DNA of 13,580 nt from Marine Group II euryarchaeote MED-G33 (GTDB taxonomy: Archaea > Thermoplasmatota > Poseidoniia > Poseidoniales > Thalassarchaeaceae), in the NCBI GenBank assembly GCA_949538655.1, contig CATISE010000043.1, forward strand, positions 1 through 13,580. The letters are read 5' to 3'. The notes beneath the pieces are model-generated. The model had not been told where the DNA came from. It was given only the letters and a program-made list of their open reading frames with translations, and made no database searches. Below, in pieces: positions 6,572 to 13,574 of the stretch (within the stretch, counting starts at the first letter, position 1; every line of letters starts with the position of its first letter). The position numbers were made by a program, and so were the translations under genes.

Positions 6572-8152
6572 GTGGATTTGCGTAAAGAGCGGTTTGAGAC
6601 TCTAGGCGGGTTGCCAATTTCACCGGTACCTTCGTCTAAGGATTCAACGGGCGATGAAGAGACACCTGGCCAAGCACCGTACACCAGAGGTGTCCACGAA
6701 ACAATGTACCGAAGCCGATACTGGACCATGCGCCAATATGCAGGGTTCAGTTCGGCTGAAGAAACAAATACCCGATTTCGGACACTGCTGGACCGTGGCC
6801 AAAGTGGACTTTCAGTTGCTTTTGATTTGCCAACACAACTCGGCATGGATAGTGATGATCCACTGAGTTTTGGGGAAGTGGGCCGGGTCGGAGTAGCAAT
6901 CGATTCGATCGATGATATGCGTTCGTTGTTCAGCGGGATTCAATTGGACCAAGTTTCAACATCGATGACAATTAATAGTCCAGCAATCATTCTATTGGCG
7001 CTGTATGTTGCGGTTGGTGAAGAACAAGGTGTCCTGCCTCAAAGCCTGCGTGGCACCGTTCAGAACGACATACTCAAGGAATATATTGCCCGAGGAACAC
7101 ATGTATTCCCGCCCGAACAGAGCATGAGATTGATTACTGATTTAATCGAATATTGTGCAGATAATCACCCTGCTTGGAATACAGTTAGTATATCCGGTTA
7201 CCATATCCGAGAAGCGGGGGCAACCGCTGTTGAAGAGCTGGCATTTACACTATCAAATGCGCTTGCATATGTCGATGCTGCATTATCGACTGGGATGGAT
7301 GTCGATGACTTCGCGCCTCGATTGTCGTTTTTCTTTGGTTGTCACAATGATTTCTTTGAGGAGGTCTCTAAATTTCGGGCAGCCAGGAGATTGTGGTACC
7401 GCCTTATGAACGAACGCTATCACCCAAAAAATCCAAAATCTTCGATGCTCCGTTTTCACACGCAAACTGCTGGTGTAACATTGACCGCTCAGCAACCATT
7501 GAACAATGTGGCCCGTGTGTCATATCAAGCGCTATCTGCCGTTCTCGGCGGAACCCAATCCCTGCATACAAATTCCTATGATGAAGCCATCGGCTTGCCA
7601 ACAGATGAAAGTGCAACCATTGCGTTACGCACACAACAAATACTCGCAGAAGAGACTGGTGTGGCAGATGTAGTCGATCCAATGGCGGGTTCATATCATG
7701 TTGAAGCATTGACGGATCGAATAGAATCTGAGGCTTACGCACTCATTTGTGAAATCGATGAAATGGGTGGTGCACTTACTGCACTTAAATCAGGTTTCCA
7801 ACAGCGACGAATCCACGAATCGGCATGGAAACAAACTACTGACGTGGAGGCATACAATCGCAAGGTAATTGGAGTAAACCATGCAAAAATGGAGGAAGAA
7901 CCAGATGTTGAAGGGCAAATGATTGACCCCACAATTGCAGAACAACAAATCAAAAAACTCGCAGAATTGCGCCAAAATCGTGATGATACGCAGTCAAAGG
8001 TTGCCCTTTCTGCACTCACAGTGGCCGCAGCAACTGATGAGAATTTATTCCCATTCATTTTGACAGCTGTCAAGGCAAAGTGTAGCGTGGGTGAAATCAT
8101 GAATGCCATGAAGATAGAATTTGGAACATGGATGGCCCCCAGCGGGTTCTAG
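6572..8152 (+). CDS. mcmA1: Methylmalonyl-CoA mutase, catalytic (large) subunit
   Basis: Catalyses the B12-dependent interconversion of (R)-methylmalonyl-CoA and succinyl-CoA. The 526 residues cover only the TIM-barrel catalytic domain; the B12-binding domain must be a separate protein, as is usual in archaea, and is not in this window. Motifs are TPGQAPYTRG (31-40), SRYWTMRQYAGFS (48-60), GTVQNDILKEYIARGT (161-176) and SGYHIREAG (209-217). Specificity residues match methylmalonyl-CoA mutase rather than isobutyryl-CoA mutase: Y56 and R174 correspond to Tyr89 and Arg207 of the Propionibacterium enzyme, where isobutyryl-CoA mutases carry Phe and Gln. H211 corresponds to His244. The GTG start at 6572 follows GAGGAG at 6561-6566. 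The epimerase gene follows nine bases downstream, so the two form an operon. Confidence 0.96.
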   Translation: MDLRKERFETLGGLPISPVPSSKDSTGDEETPGQAPYTRGVHETMYRSRYWTMRQYAGFSSAEETNTRFRTLLDRGQSGLSVAFDLPTQLGMDSDDPLSFGEVGRVGVAIDSIDDMRSLFSGIQLDQVSTSMTINSPAIILLALYVAVGEEQGVLPQSLRGTVQNDILKEYIARGTHVFPPEQSMRLITDLIEYCADNHPAWNTVSISGYHIREAGATAVEELAFTLSNALAYVDAALSTGMDVDDFAPRLSFFFGCHNDFFEEVSKFRAARRLWYRLMNERYHPKNPKSSMLRFHTQTAGVTLTAQQPLNNVARVSYQALSAVLGGTQSLHTNSYDEAIGLPTDESATIALRTQQILAEETGVADVVDPMAGSYHVEALTDRIESEAYALICEIDEMGGALTALKSGFQQRRIHESAWKQTTDVEAYNRKVIGVNHAKMEEEPDVEGQMIDPTIAEQQIKKLAELRQNRDDTQSKVALSALTVAAATDENLFPFILTAVKAKCSVGEIMNAMKIEFGTWMAPSGF

Positions 8153-8160
8153 GTGATCAT

Positions 8161-8574
8161 ATGGGTATACGAGTTGACCACATCGGAATCGCAGTGAACG
8201 ATCTTGATTCAAGTAGTGAATTCTGGCGATTGATTGGCCTGGTACAAGGCGATGATGAGCTCAATGTTGAACAAGGTGTCAATATTCGCTTCTTTGGTTC
8301 CGAGCAGGGAACAGATGCAACCAAGATTGAACTGTTGTCTCCAACGTCTGCCAATACTCCAATCGGCCGATTTCTCGAAACAAAAGGTCCCGGCGTTCAA
8401 CAAATCGCTTTCAGAGTTGACAATTTACAGGAACTTCTTGACAAATTGAAATCTGTGGGGGTGCGTCTCATCAATGAAACTCCAACTACAGGGGCACATG
8501 ATAGTCAAATTGCATTTGTTCATCCATCTAGTACGGGGGGCGTCCTCGTAGAGTTGCTTCAGTATGAAGACTGA
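8161..8574 (+). CDS. mce: Methylmalonyl-CoA epimerase
   Basis: Interconverts (S)- and (R)-methylmalonyl-CoA, feeding the mutase encoded just upstream in propionyl-CoA metabolism. It is a 137-residue vicinal-oxygen-chelate protein. It begins IRVDHIGIAVNDLD, has IELLSP and TPIGRFLETKGPG in the middle, and ends FVHPSSTGGVLVELLQ. By family comparison the metal ligands should be H7, E57, position 81 and E131. Position 81, normally the second histidine of GxHHxA, is glutamine here (GVQQIAF). The ATG at 8161 follows AGGTGA, which overlaps the mutase stop; an in-frame ATG at 8128 lies inside the mutase gene and is rejected. Position and spacing strongly support the assignment. Confidence 0.94.
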   Translation: MGIRVDHIGIAVNDLDSSSEFWRLIGLVQGDDELNVEQGVNIRFFGSEQGTDATKIELLSPTSANTPIGRFLETKGPGVQQIAFRVDNLQELLDKLKSVGVRLINETPTTGAHDSQIAFVHPSSTGGVLVELLQYED

Positions 8575-8589
8575 TTTGGTGTGATTTCT

Positions 8590-9408
8590 ATGGGGGAAGC
8601 ACTACTCAAGGTCGCAGATGTCACCAAAACATTTGCAGATGTTACGGCACTTTCAACGGTCAGTGTTGATTTTAACGCCGGTGAAGTGGTAGGTCTTGTC
8701 GGTGGGAATGGTGCCGGCAAGACAACACTATTGCGGCTGCTATGTGGTCTGTATCAACCATCTACTGGCACAGTACGGGGCATTGTCGATGAGAATCCTG
8801 TAGATATTCACAAAATGCGTGAGCATGTTGGCGTGGTTCCTGAAGCGACTGGGTTGTACGCTCGGTTGACGGCTTGGGAAAATATCCGATACCACAGTCG
8901 ATTGAATGGAATCGATGACGACATGGCCTGGACAAGGACTGAGAGATTTGCAAAACTTCTGAATTTTGACCAAGATTTACACCGATCGACACGTGGATTT
9001 TCTCGAGGTATGCGTCAAAAAACTGCGTTGCTACGAGCACTGTCCCATGGCCCGAAAATCCTACTATTGGATGAACCAACTGGTGGTTTGGATGTAACCA
9101 GTGCCCGCATGGTGCGTAAGTTGGTCAGGAAATTGGGCGATGAAGGAGGCACTGTAATCTACAGTACTCACAACCTTGCAGAGGCTCAGCAGGTTTGTGA
9201 TCGTATTGTCATCATCCACAATGGTACACTTCGTGCCGATGGTTCGCCAGCAGAATTGATTTCATCTACGGGGTGCGATGATTTGGAAGAAGCATACGTT
9301 GCGTTAACCGAGGACGTTTCTAGAATCGATTCACCTGCTGAAAATGAGGGGCGAATTGCACGTGCTTGGCGACGACTGTTAACCCGTGGTGGTGATTCGT
9401 CTGACTAA
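8590..9408 (+). CDS. ABC transporter ATP-binding protein (NatA-like)
   Basis: The nucleotide-binding subunit of an ABC-2 type exporter, 272 residues. Walker A is GGNGAGKTT (38-46), the signature is FSRGMRQK (137-144, an LSGGQ variant common in this subfamily), Walker B is ILLLDEP (157-163) and the H-loop is H194. The Q-loop glutamine is replaced by glutamate in VVPEATGLY (83-90), as I recall for NatA-type proteins. I chose ATG 8590 because GGTGAT lies six to seven bases upstream; GTG 8581 in the same frame sits within that site. The end overlaps the permease gene by 23 bases, so the pair forms one transporter. The substrate is unknown; sodium, drugs and other compounds are handled by relatives. 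Confidence 0.93.
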   Translation: MGEALLKVADVTKTFADVTALSTVSVDFNAGEVVGLVGGNGAGKTTLLRLLCGLYQPSTGTVRGIVDENPVDIHKMREHVGVVPEATGLYARLTAWENIRYHSRLNGIDDDMAWTRTERFAKLLNFDQDLHRSTRGFSRGMRQKTALLRALSHGPKILLLDEPTGGLDVTSARMVRKLVRKLGDEGGTVIYSTHNLAEAQQVCDRIVIIHNGTLRADGSPAELISSTGCDDLEEAYVALTEDVSRIDSPAENEGRIARAWRRLLTRGGDSSD

Positions 9409-10642
9409 ATCACCATCTCATTTTTCTCGTATACTTGTTGTAACAAAGAAAGAACTCGTCGATTTCATCCGGGATTGGCGTACTGTACTTGCAATGATTC
9501 TTGTGCCATTGATGATTTTCCCTGCAATTTTTATTGCACTACCATTGTTTCTGCAAGGTGAAGCCGCTGAAATGTCATCATATGAATTGACGATTGAAGT
9601 ACAAGGTGAACTACCTGATGATTTGAATACACATTTTGAAGGCAGAAATTTGATTATCATCGAAACTGAACTTTTGGTAAATGGTACACTGTCCGAGCCT
9701 GGCATAGACGCCGTAAGATTGAATGCGGGCGGAATTGAAAATATCCACGCCATTCTTCGTTTACGACAGGTCGATTCTAATGCCTCCCAATCATGGTATT
9801 ATGCGATACTATCCGATTCAACAGACGAATTATCACTTGAAGCAAAAACTAGAACGCTGGATGCTGTTCTCACTTGGGAGAGAGAAGTCATCAATGCAAC
9901 ACTTGCAGAAAACAACCTAACGTATGCAGAAGCATGGGACCCGATCCATTGGGATGGAGATCAATCAGATGCCGATGTGGCAACCGGCGGAGACCTTGCG
10001 GCCATGGGTCTGGCAATGTTCATTCCACTTGTTGTGGCAATGTGGACAACAACGGCTGCCATCCAACCTTCAATCGACCTTACAGCTGGTGAGAGAGAAA
10101 GGGGCACGATGGAAGCTTTGCTTTGCACCCCTACCGCACGATCCGATTTGTTGTTTGGAAAATGGTTGGCCGTCGCAACAGTCGCATGCGTCAGTGTACT
10201 CGGGCAAATGGCTGGCTTACTGTTTGCTGTCAATTTCCTTACAGGTGGTGGCTTGGAAGCACCAAGTGTGTCAACCACGGGTGTGTTCTTGCTATTGCTA
10301 AGTGTAATCTTGTTCGCAATTTTTGTCGTTGCTATCGAACTGGCAGTCGCTGTTCGAGCCCATAGTGTAAGAGAAGCCGGTAGTATCCTCGGACCAATGG
10401 TATTGATTTTCATCGGCCCCACACTATTTGCACAATTTGTCAATCTCCAAGGCATTGAGGCATGGTGGTTTGTCCTACCAGTATTCAACATCACTCTCGC
10501 CATGCGAGAGGCATTGATGGGTATTTACGATCCAATTCACATTATCCTCTGGCTGTCAACATCGTTGGCATATGCTATTGCGGCCATTTGGTGGGCCTCA
10601 AAACAGTTCAATCGAGAGGATTTAGTCGAATCTCTATCGTAA
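9386..10642 (+). CDS. ABC-2 type transporter permease (NatB-like)
   Basis: The membrane subunit partnering the preceding ATPase, 418 residues. There is one hydrophobic segment near residues 33-57, then an external domain of about 145 residues. About five more segments follow, near 204-228, 261-285, 298-323, 332-352 and 384-404. Between the second and third lies the cytoplasmic motif GERERGTMEALLCTPT, typical of NatB and related exporters. The start is uncertain: GTG 9386 and GTG 9389 both lie within the ATPase gene and give nearly the same protein, beginning before LTKSPSHFSRILVVTKKEL. The long external domain is the NatB layout rather than that of a simple six-helix ABC-2 permease. The stop codon falls inside the 18-bp palindrome that precedes the next operon. 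Confidence 0.92.
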   Translation: MVVIRLTKSPSHFSRILVVTKKELVDFIRDWRTVLAMILVPLMIFPAIFIALPLFLQGEAAEMSSYELTIEVQGELPDDLNTHFEGRNLIIIETELLVNGTLSEPGIDAVRLNAGGIENIHAILRLRQVDSNASQSWYYAILSDSTDELSLEAKTRTLDAVLTWEREVINATLAENNLTYAEAWDPIHWDGDQSDADVATGGDLAAMGLAMFIPLVVAMWTTTAAIQPSIDLTAGERERGTMEALLCTPTARSDLLFGKWLAVATVACVSVLGQMAGLLFAVNFLTGGGLEAPSVSTTGVFLLLLSVILFAIFVVAIELAVAVRAHSVREAGSILGPMVLIFIGPTLFAQFVNLQGIEAWWFVLPVFNITLAMREALMGIYDPIHIILWLSTSLAYAIAAIWWASKQFNREDLVESLS

Positions 10643-10656
10643 TACTGCAGTATTAC
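10639..10656. promoter_or_regulatory. 18-bp perfect palindrome, candidate operator
   Basis: GTAATACTGCAGTATTAC is a perfect inverted repeat with no spacer. It overlaps the permease stop codon and lies about 40 bases before the RHH gene. A gapless palindrome fits a dimeric DNA-binding protein better than an RNA hairpin. Its AATAC/GTATT arms recur in the promoter just downstream. Confidence 0.6.
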
Positions 10657-10661
10657 CCAGT

Positions 10662-10682
10662 GAATACATTAAAATGGTATTC
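10662..10682 (+). promoter_or_regulatory. TATA-like promoter flanked by inverted half-sites, start of the preQ0 operon
   Basis: ATTAAAAT (10668-10675) resembles an archaeal TATA box and is centred about 26 bases before the ATG at 10698, so the transcript would be leaderless or nearly so, in line with the absence of a ribosome-binding site there. The box is flanked by GAATAC (10662-10667) and GTATTC (10677-10682), an exact inverted repeat with a nine-base spacer. A protein bound to these arms would cover the TATA box and repress. Confidence 0.55.
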
Positions 10683-10697
10683 GTTTGACGAAGCAGC

Positions 10698-10871
10698 ATG
10701 CCCAAAGTGAGTTTGGACGTGCCACAACAACTATTGGACGATTTGAAAATCCATGTTGGAGACAGTGGTAAGTTTGTCAGTGTGGCCGATGCAATTCGAA
10801 CAGCCTGTAGAAAAATGCTCGACCAACTAGACGAGATCGATTCCCGACATGGGCGAATTGGAGATGATTAA
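10698..10871 (+). CDS. Ribbon-helix-helix DNA-binding protein (CopG-like), likely operon regulator
   Basis: A 57-residue protein, MPKVSLDVPQQLLDDLKIHV at the N-terminus. A short strand (residues 2-8), a first helix (9-20), a GDSGKFVSVADAIRTACRKM turn and second helix (21-40), and an acidic tail match the ribbon-helix-helix fold, which binds DNA as a dimer through its strand. The alternation K3-S5-D7 would face the DNA. It lies between a palindrome-rich promoter and folE; its TAA stop is followed immediately by the folE TTG, so it is the first gene of the preQ0 operon. By analogy with other small RHH proteins it probably represses its own operon. No toxin gene is adjacent, which argues against an antitoxin role. 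The assignment of fold is good; regulatory role is inferred. Confidence 0.85.
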   Translation: MPKVSLDVPQQLLDDLKIHVGDSGKFVSVADAIRTACRKMLDQLDEIDSRHGRIGDD

Positions 10872-11432
10872 TTGACAACAAGAGAAGAAGCTGAAAACGC
10901 TGTCAAAACATTGCTATCTTACATCGAAGATGATGTTGAAAGAGAAGGACTCTTGGATACACCTTCACGCGTTATCAACTCATGGGATGAAATATTTGCA
11001 GGATACCACCAATCGCCAGGTGAAGTACTCGATTCAACATTTAATGGTGAAGGATACGATGGAATCGTCCTGTTGCGCGATGTTGAATTCCACAGTACAT
11101 GCGAACATCATCTACAGCCCTTTACCGGTAGCGCACATGTCGCGTATATCCCAACAGATCGAATTGTTGGAATCAGCAAACTTGCACGTATTGTCGATTT
11201 ACATGCTAGAAGGCTGCAAAATCAGGAGCGTATCACAAAAAATGTTGCAGATGATTTGGAAGAACATCTGAACCCATTGGGTTGTGCCGTGATCATTGAG
11301 GCATCGCACGGATGTATGCAATGCCGTGGCGTCATGAAGCAAAACGCTGTCATGACGACATCTGCCATGCGAGGTGTCTTCTTCGATAAGGCCGAAGCGC
11401 GTACAGAATTAATGCAATTGATTCGAAACTAA
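10872..11432 (+). CDS. folE: GTP cyclohydrolase I, type IA (FolE)
   Basis: Converts GTP to 7,8-dihydroneopterin triphosphate, the entry step here for preQ0 and potentially for pterins. It has 186 residues, with the zinc-site motifs STCEHHLQPF (C77, H80) and HGCMQCRG (C148), and H79 and H146 at the catalytic histidine positions of the Escherichia coli enzyme. GISKLARIVDLHARRLQ is the typical central helix. The TTG start directly follows the RHH stop, with GGAG eight bases upstream. Many archaea use the unrelated type IB or MptA enzymes instead, so a type IA enzyme is worth noting. The next gene begins 13 bases later, and the product feeds QueD, encoded at the end of the operon. Confidence 0.95.
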   Translation: MTTREEAENAVKTLLSYIEDDVEREGLLDTPSRVINSWDEIFAGYHQSPGEVLDSTFNGEGYDGIVLLRDVEFHSTCEHHLQPFTGSAHVAYIPTDRIVGISKLARIVDLHARRLQNQERITKNVADDLEEHLNPLGCAVIIEASHGCMQCRGVMKQNAVMTTSAMRGVFFDKAEARTELMQLIRN

Positions 11433-11445
11433 TTGAGTTGAGGAA

Positions 11446-12045
11446 ATGACTGTCATCTATCCCATTGTTGAAATTTTTCATTCTGTACAGGGTGAAGGTT
11501 ACCATGCTGGTATCCCGCATGTTTTCGTGCGATTTGGCAACTGTAACCTGCGTTGTGAATGGTGTGATACTGATTTCCTAACTTACGATGAAAGAGATGT
11601 TGATTCGATTGTAGAGGAAGTATTGTCATTTGATTGTCAGCGTGTGATTTTCACTGGAGGTGAGCCTGCCATGCAGGATTTAGCCTTGATTGGCTCAAAA
11701 CTCAAAGCACATGGAATCAATCTGTCGATTGAAACGAATGGGACGATTCCAATTGACCCTATCATCGATTGGATTTGTGTATCACCCAAAGATCAACTAT
11801 ATCCTAATGCAAAAATCAAGCAGCGAACAGGAGACGAACTGAAGGTTGTTTATTGTGGACAGAGTCTTGACATGTATGATGATTTGAAAGAAGGTTTCAC
11901 GCATCATTTCATCCAACCTTGTTACATCGATACCGATTCGGTTGAAGAAAACGGGAAGTCCTTCCAAGTTGCTGAGAAATTGGTCAAAAGACACCCTGGA
12001 TGGCGATTGAGCCTTCAGACACACAAGTGGATGGGGGTTCTGTGA
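11446..12045 (+). CDS. queE: 7-carboxy-7-deazaguanine synthase QueE
   Basis: A radical SAM enzyme that converts 6-carboxy-5,6,7,8-tetrahydropterin to 7-carboxy-7-deazaguanine. The 199-residue chain begins with the family motif IFHSVQGEGYHAGIPHVFVR, followed by the iron-sulfur motif CNLRCEWCD (C33, C37, C40) and the SAM-binding TGGEP (70-74). ETNGT and the C-terminal HPGWRLSLQTHKWMGV, which ends in the usual QTHK motif, complete the fold. The ATG follows GAGG. The TGA stop overlaps the queC ATG by one base (TGATG). This is one of the shorter QueE forms, without large insertions, and all expected ligands are present. Confidence 0.96.
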   Translation: MTVIYPIVEIFHSVQGEGYHAGIPHVFVRFGNCNLRCEWCDTDFLTYDERDVDSIVEEVLSFDCQRVIFTGGEPAMQDLALIGSKLKAHGINLSIETNGTIPIDPIIDWICVSPKDQLYPNAKIKQRTGDELKVVYCGQSLDMYDDLKEGFTHHFIQPCYIDTDSVEENGKSFQVAEKLVKRHPGWRLSLQTHKWMGVL

Positions 12046-12818
12046 TGCGAGCGGTCATGGCACTTTCAGGCGGCATGGACAGTACTGGTTTGCTAATGCG
12101 ATTGCTTGCAGACGGATACAAAGTCAGTTGTTTGTCTTACAATTACGGCCAGAAACACAGCATCGAATTGGAGCGTGCCGAAGCTAATATTGCGTATCTA
12201 GCATCGAATGGAATCGAAGTTGAGCACAGAATTGCAGATCTAAGTTCGGCCATGGGGATTTTTCATTCAGCTCTAACCACAGAGGGTTACGAAGTTCCAG
12301 AAGGGCACTATGAAGAGGACCAAATGAAACAGACCGTTGTCCCCAATCGAAACGCCATTTTCTCCTCCATTCTCTATGGATATGCGCTTTCCATTGCTCT
12401 CCGAGAAGAGTGTGATGTTGTCATCGCTTTGGGTGTTCACAGTGGAGATCACGCAATCTATCCAGATTGTAGGCCTGAATTCTATGATGCAATCTCTCAC
12501 GCTTTCGAAGTGGGTAATTGGGACAGTGAGAAGGTATCCTTCCACTTACCTTACATTGATGGCGACAAGGAAACAATCCTACGCGATGCAGAAGATGCAT
12601 TGTCAATTTTAAACCTTGATTTCGATACGGTTTTTTCCAACACCAATACATCCTACAATCCCGATGCACAAGGGCGTTCATCTGGCCGAAGTGGTGCTGA
12701 TGTGGAGAGAATCTTGGCATTTCATGCGATTGGCAGGAAAGATCCAGTCCCCTATGTTGAGTCATGGGGGACGGTCCTATCGAATGCACTTCAAGTTGAA
12801 CAGGAGATGAAAATATGA
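12045..12818 (+). CDS. queC: 7-cyano-7-deazaguanine synthase QueC lacking the zinc-site cysteines
   Basis: An ATP-dependent enzyme that converts 7-carboxy-7-deazaguanine with ammonia to preQ0; 257 residues. The PP-loop is ALSGGMDSTG (6-15), and NYGQKHSIEL, VPNRNAIFSSI (99-109), and DHAIYPDCRPEFYDA are all present. Family members normally carry a zinc site of the form SCYN...CGxCxxC. Here the aligned stretch is TSYNPDAQGRSSGRSGAD (202-219), so S203, S213, S216 and D219 stand where the four cysteines should be. The rest of the region (ERILAFHAIGRKDPV) aligns well, so this is substitution, not deletion. I chose ATG 12045, overlapping the queE stop; the in-frame codon at 12000 lies inside queE. 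queD overlaps its end by four bases. Confidence 0.93.
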   Translation: MRAVMALSGGMDSTGLLMRLLADGYKVSCLSYNYGQKHSIELERAEANIAYLASNGIEVEHRIADLSSAMGIFHSALTTEGYEVPEGHYEEDQMKQTVVPNRNAIFSSILYGYALSIALREECDVVIALGVHSGDHAIYPDCRPEFYDAISHAFEVGNWDSEKVSFHLPYIDGDKETILRDAEDALSILNLDFDTVFSNTNTSYNPDAQGRSSGRSGADVERILAFHAIGRKDPVPYVESWGTVLSNALQVEQEMKI

Positions 12819-13264
12819 CAACAAGAATACGGCGTTGGGTTGAAACAGATACGGGACACAGAGTACCCAATCACAAGAGCAAGTGTTGCCATCTACATGG
12901 CCACCGATACCGTTGGGAAGCTGAAATCGAAGGTGATGTCGTCGATGTTCAAGGTGTGTCGGATGAAGGCATGCTAATGGATTTCAGTGATGTCTCCACC
13001 ATTCTAAATGAGCATGTACACGATATTGTAGATCATGCATTCATTGTATATTCAGGGGATGAGGATGCACGAACCGCATTGGCGATGATGGGACCAAAAC
13101 ACAGAACTGTAATTGTCGATTTTATTCCAACGGCTGAAAATCTTGCAAAGTGGGCGTTTGAACAGGTCGAACCGCACATTCGGAGCGCGTATGGTAACCA
13201 ATTGCGACTTGTGGCCATGCATGTACGAGAAACGCCGAAATCTTGGGCGTCTTGGTCAGCCTAA
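12815..13264 (+). CDS. queD: 6-carboxy-5,6,7,8-tetrahydropterin synthase QueD
   Basis: Converts dihydroneopterin triphosphate from FolE to 6-carboxytetrahydropterin, the QueE substrate. The 149-residue protein has the zinc histidines H15, H28 and H30 (in TDTGHR and CCHLHGHRYRWE). The catalytic cysteine C24 is four residues before the HxH, as in E. coli QueD. LMDFSDV, VDHAFIVYS, IPTAENLAKWAFEQV and the C-terminal VRETP with its glutamate follow the family order. It is of T-fold type, probably oligomeric and cytoplasmic. The ATG overlaps the queC stop (ATGA), with GGAG upstream. Related 6-pyruvoyltetrahydropterin synthases share the fold, but the operon context and the CxxxHxH spacing favour QueD. 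It is the last gene of the operon; no terminator T-tract is obvious. Confidence 0.95.
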   Translation: MTTRIRRWVETDTGHRVPNHKSKCCHLHGHRYRWEAEIEGDVVDVQGVSDEGMLMDFSDVSTILNEHVHDIVDHAFIVYSGDEDARTALAMMGPKHRTVIVDFIPTAENLAKWAFEQVEPHIRSAYGNQLRLVAMHVRETPKSWASWSA

Positions 13265-13383
13265 TCGTATGGGTAGGGATTCTTGCCATCTCTCTTGAAG
13301 CGTCATTGTTGATGAGAGCCTTCGGGAATAAAGGTCCACTTCGTAGAATATCCTAACTCCTTGAAGTTATGAATCAGAGGGAG

Positions 13384-13467
13384 CCCTTGCGCTCATTTTG
13401 AAGCAGAGGGTAGCGTCTGAGGCGACCCACTGCGAGCCCATGCATTCAGCAATTTTGAGCGCGAGGG
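13384..13467 (+). ncRNA. Long-range helix enclosing a hairpin (putative RNA core)
   Basis: CCCTTGCGCTCA (13384-13395) pairs with TGAGCGCGAGGG (13456-13467): twelve pairs, eleven Watson-Crick and one G-U. Inside, GCAGAGGGTAGCG (13403-13415) pairs with GGCGACCCACTGC (13421-13433) with three mismatches. The G-U pair forms on the plus-strand RNA (on the minus strand it would be an A-C mismatch), so plus-strand transcription is preferred. Confidence 0.45.
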
Positions 13468-13484
13468 TGTTATGGCGACACCCT
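13464..13484 (+). repeat. Hairpin competing with the long-range helix
   Basis: AGGGTGT (13464-13470) pairs with ACACCCT (13478-13484) around a seven-base loop. Its left arm uses bases 13464-13467, which also close the longer helix, so both cannot form fully at once. Confidence 0.6.
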
Positions 13485-13548
13485 TTGCTTCACTGTATAA
13501 CTGATTGAATCAAGTCAAACAATACGATTCAAACATCTTCGGAGACAA

Positions 13549-13574
13549 GTGGAGACGATAGTCAGAATCTCCAC
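13549..13574. repeat. Hairpin at the right edge
   Basis: GTGGAGA (13549-13555) pairs with TCTCCAC (13568-13574) around a 12-base loop. A partial direct repeat, GGAGAC, occurs at 13541 and 13551. The window ends too soon to tell whether it belongs to a terminator, a leader or a gene start. Confidence 0.5.

Noticed and set aside
10698..10871. Antitoxin of a toxin-antitoxin pair
   Set aside because: The adjacent genes are a transporter permease and folE; no small toxin-like gene is next to it.
12000..12044. Upstream start for QueC inside queE
   Set aside because: It precedes the conserved MRAVMALSGG start; the ATG at 12045 overlaps the queE stop and has a G-rich ribosome-binding site before it.
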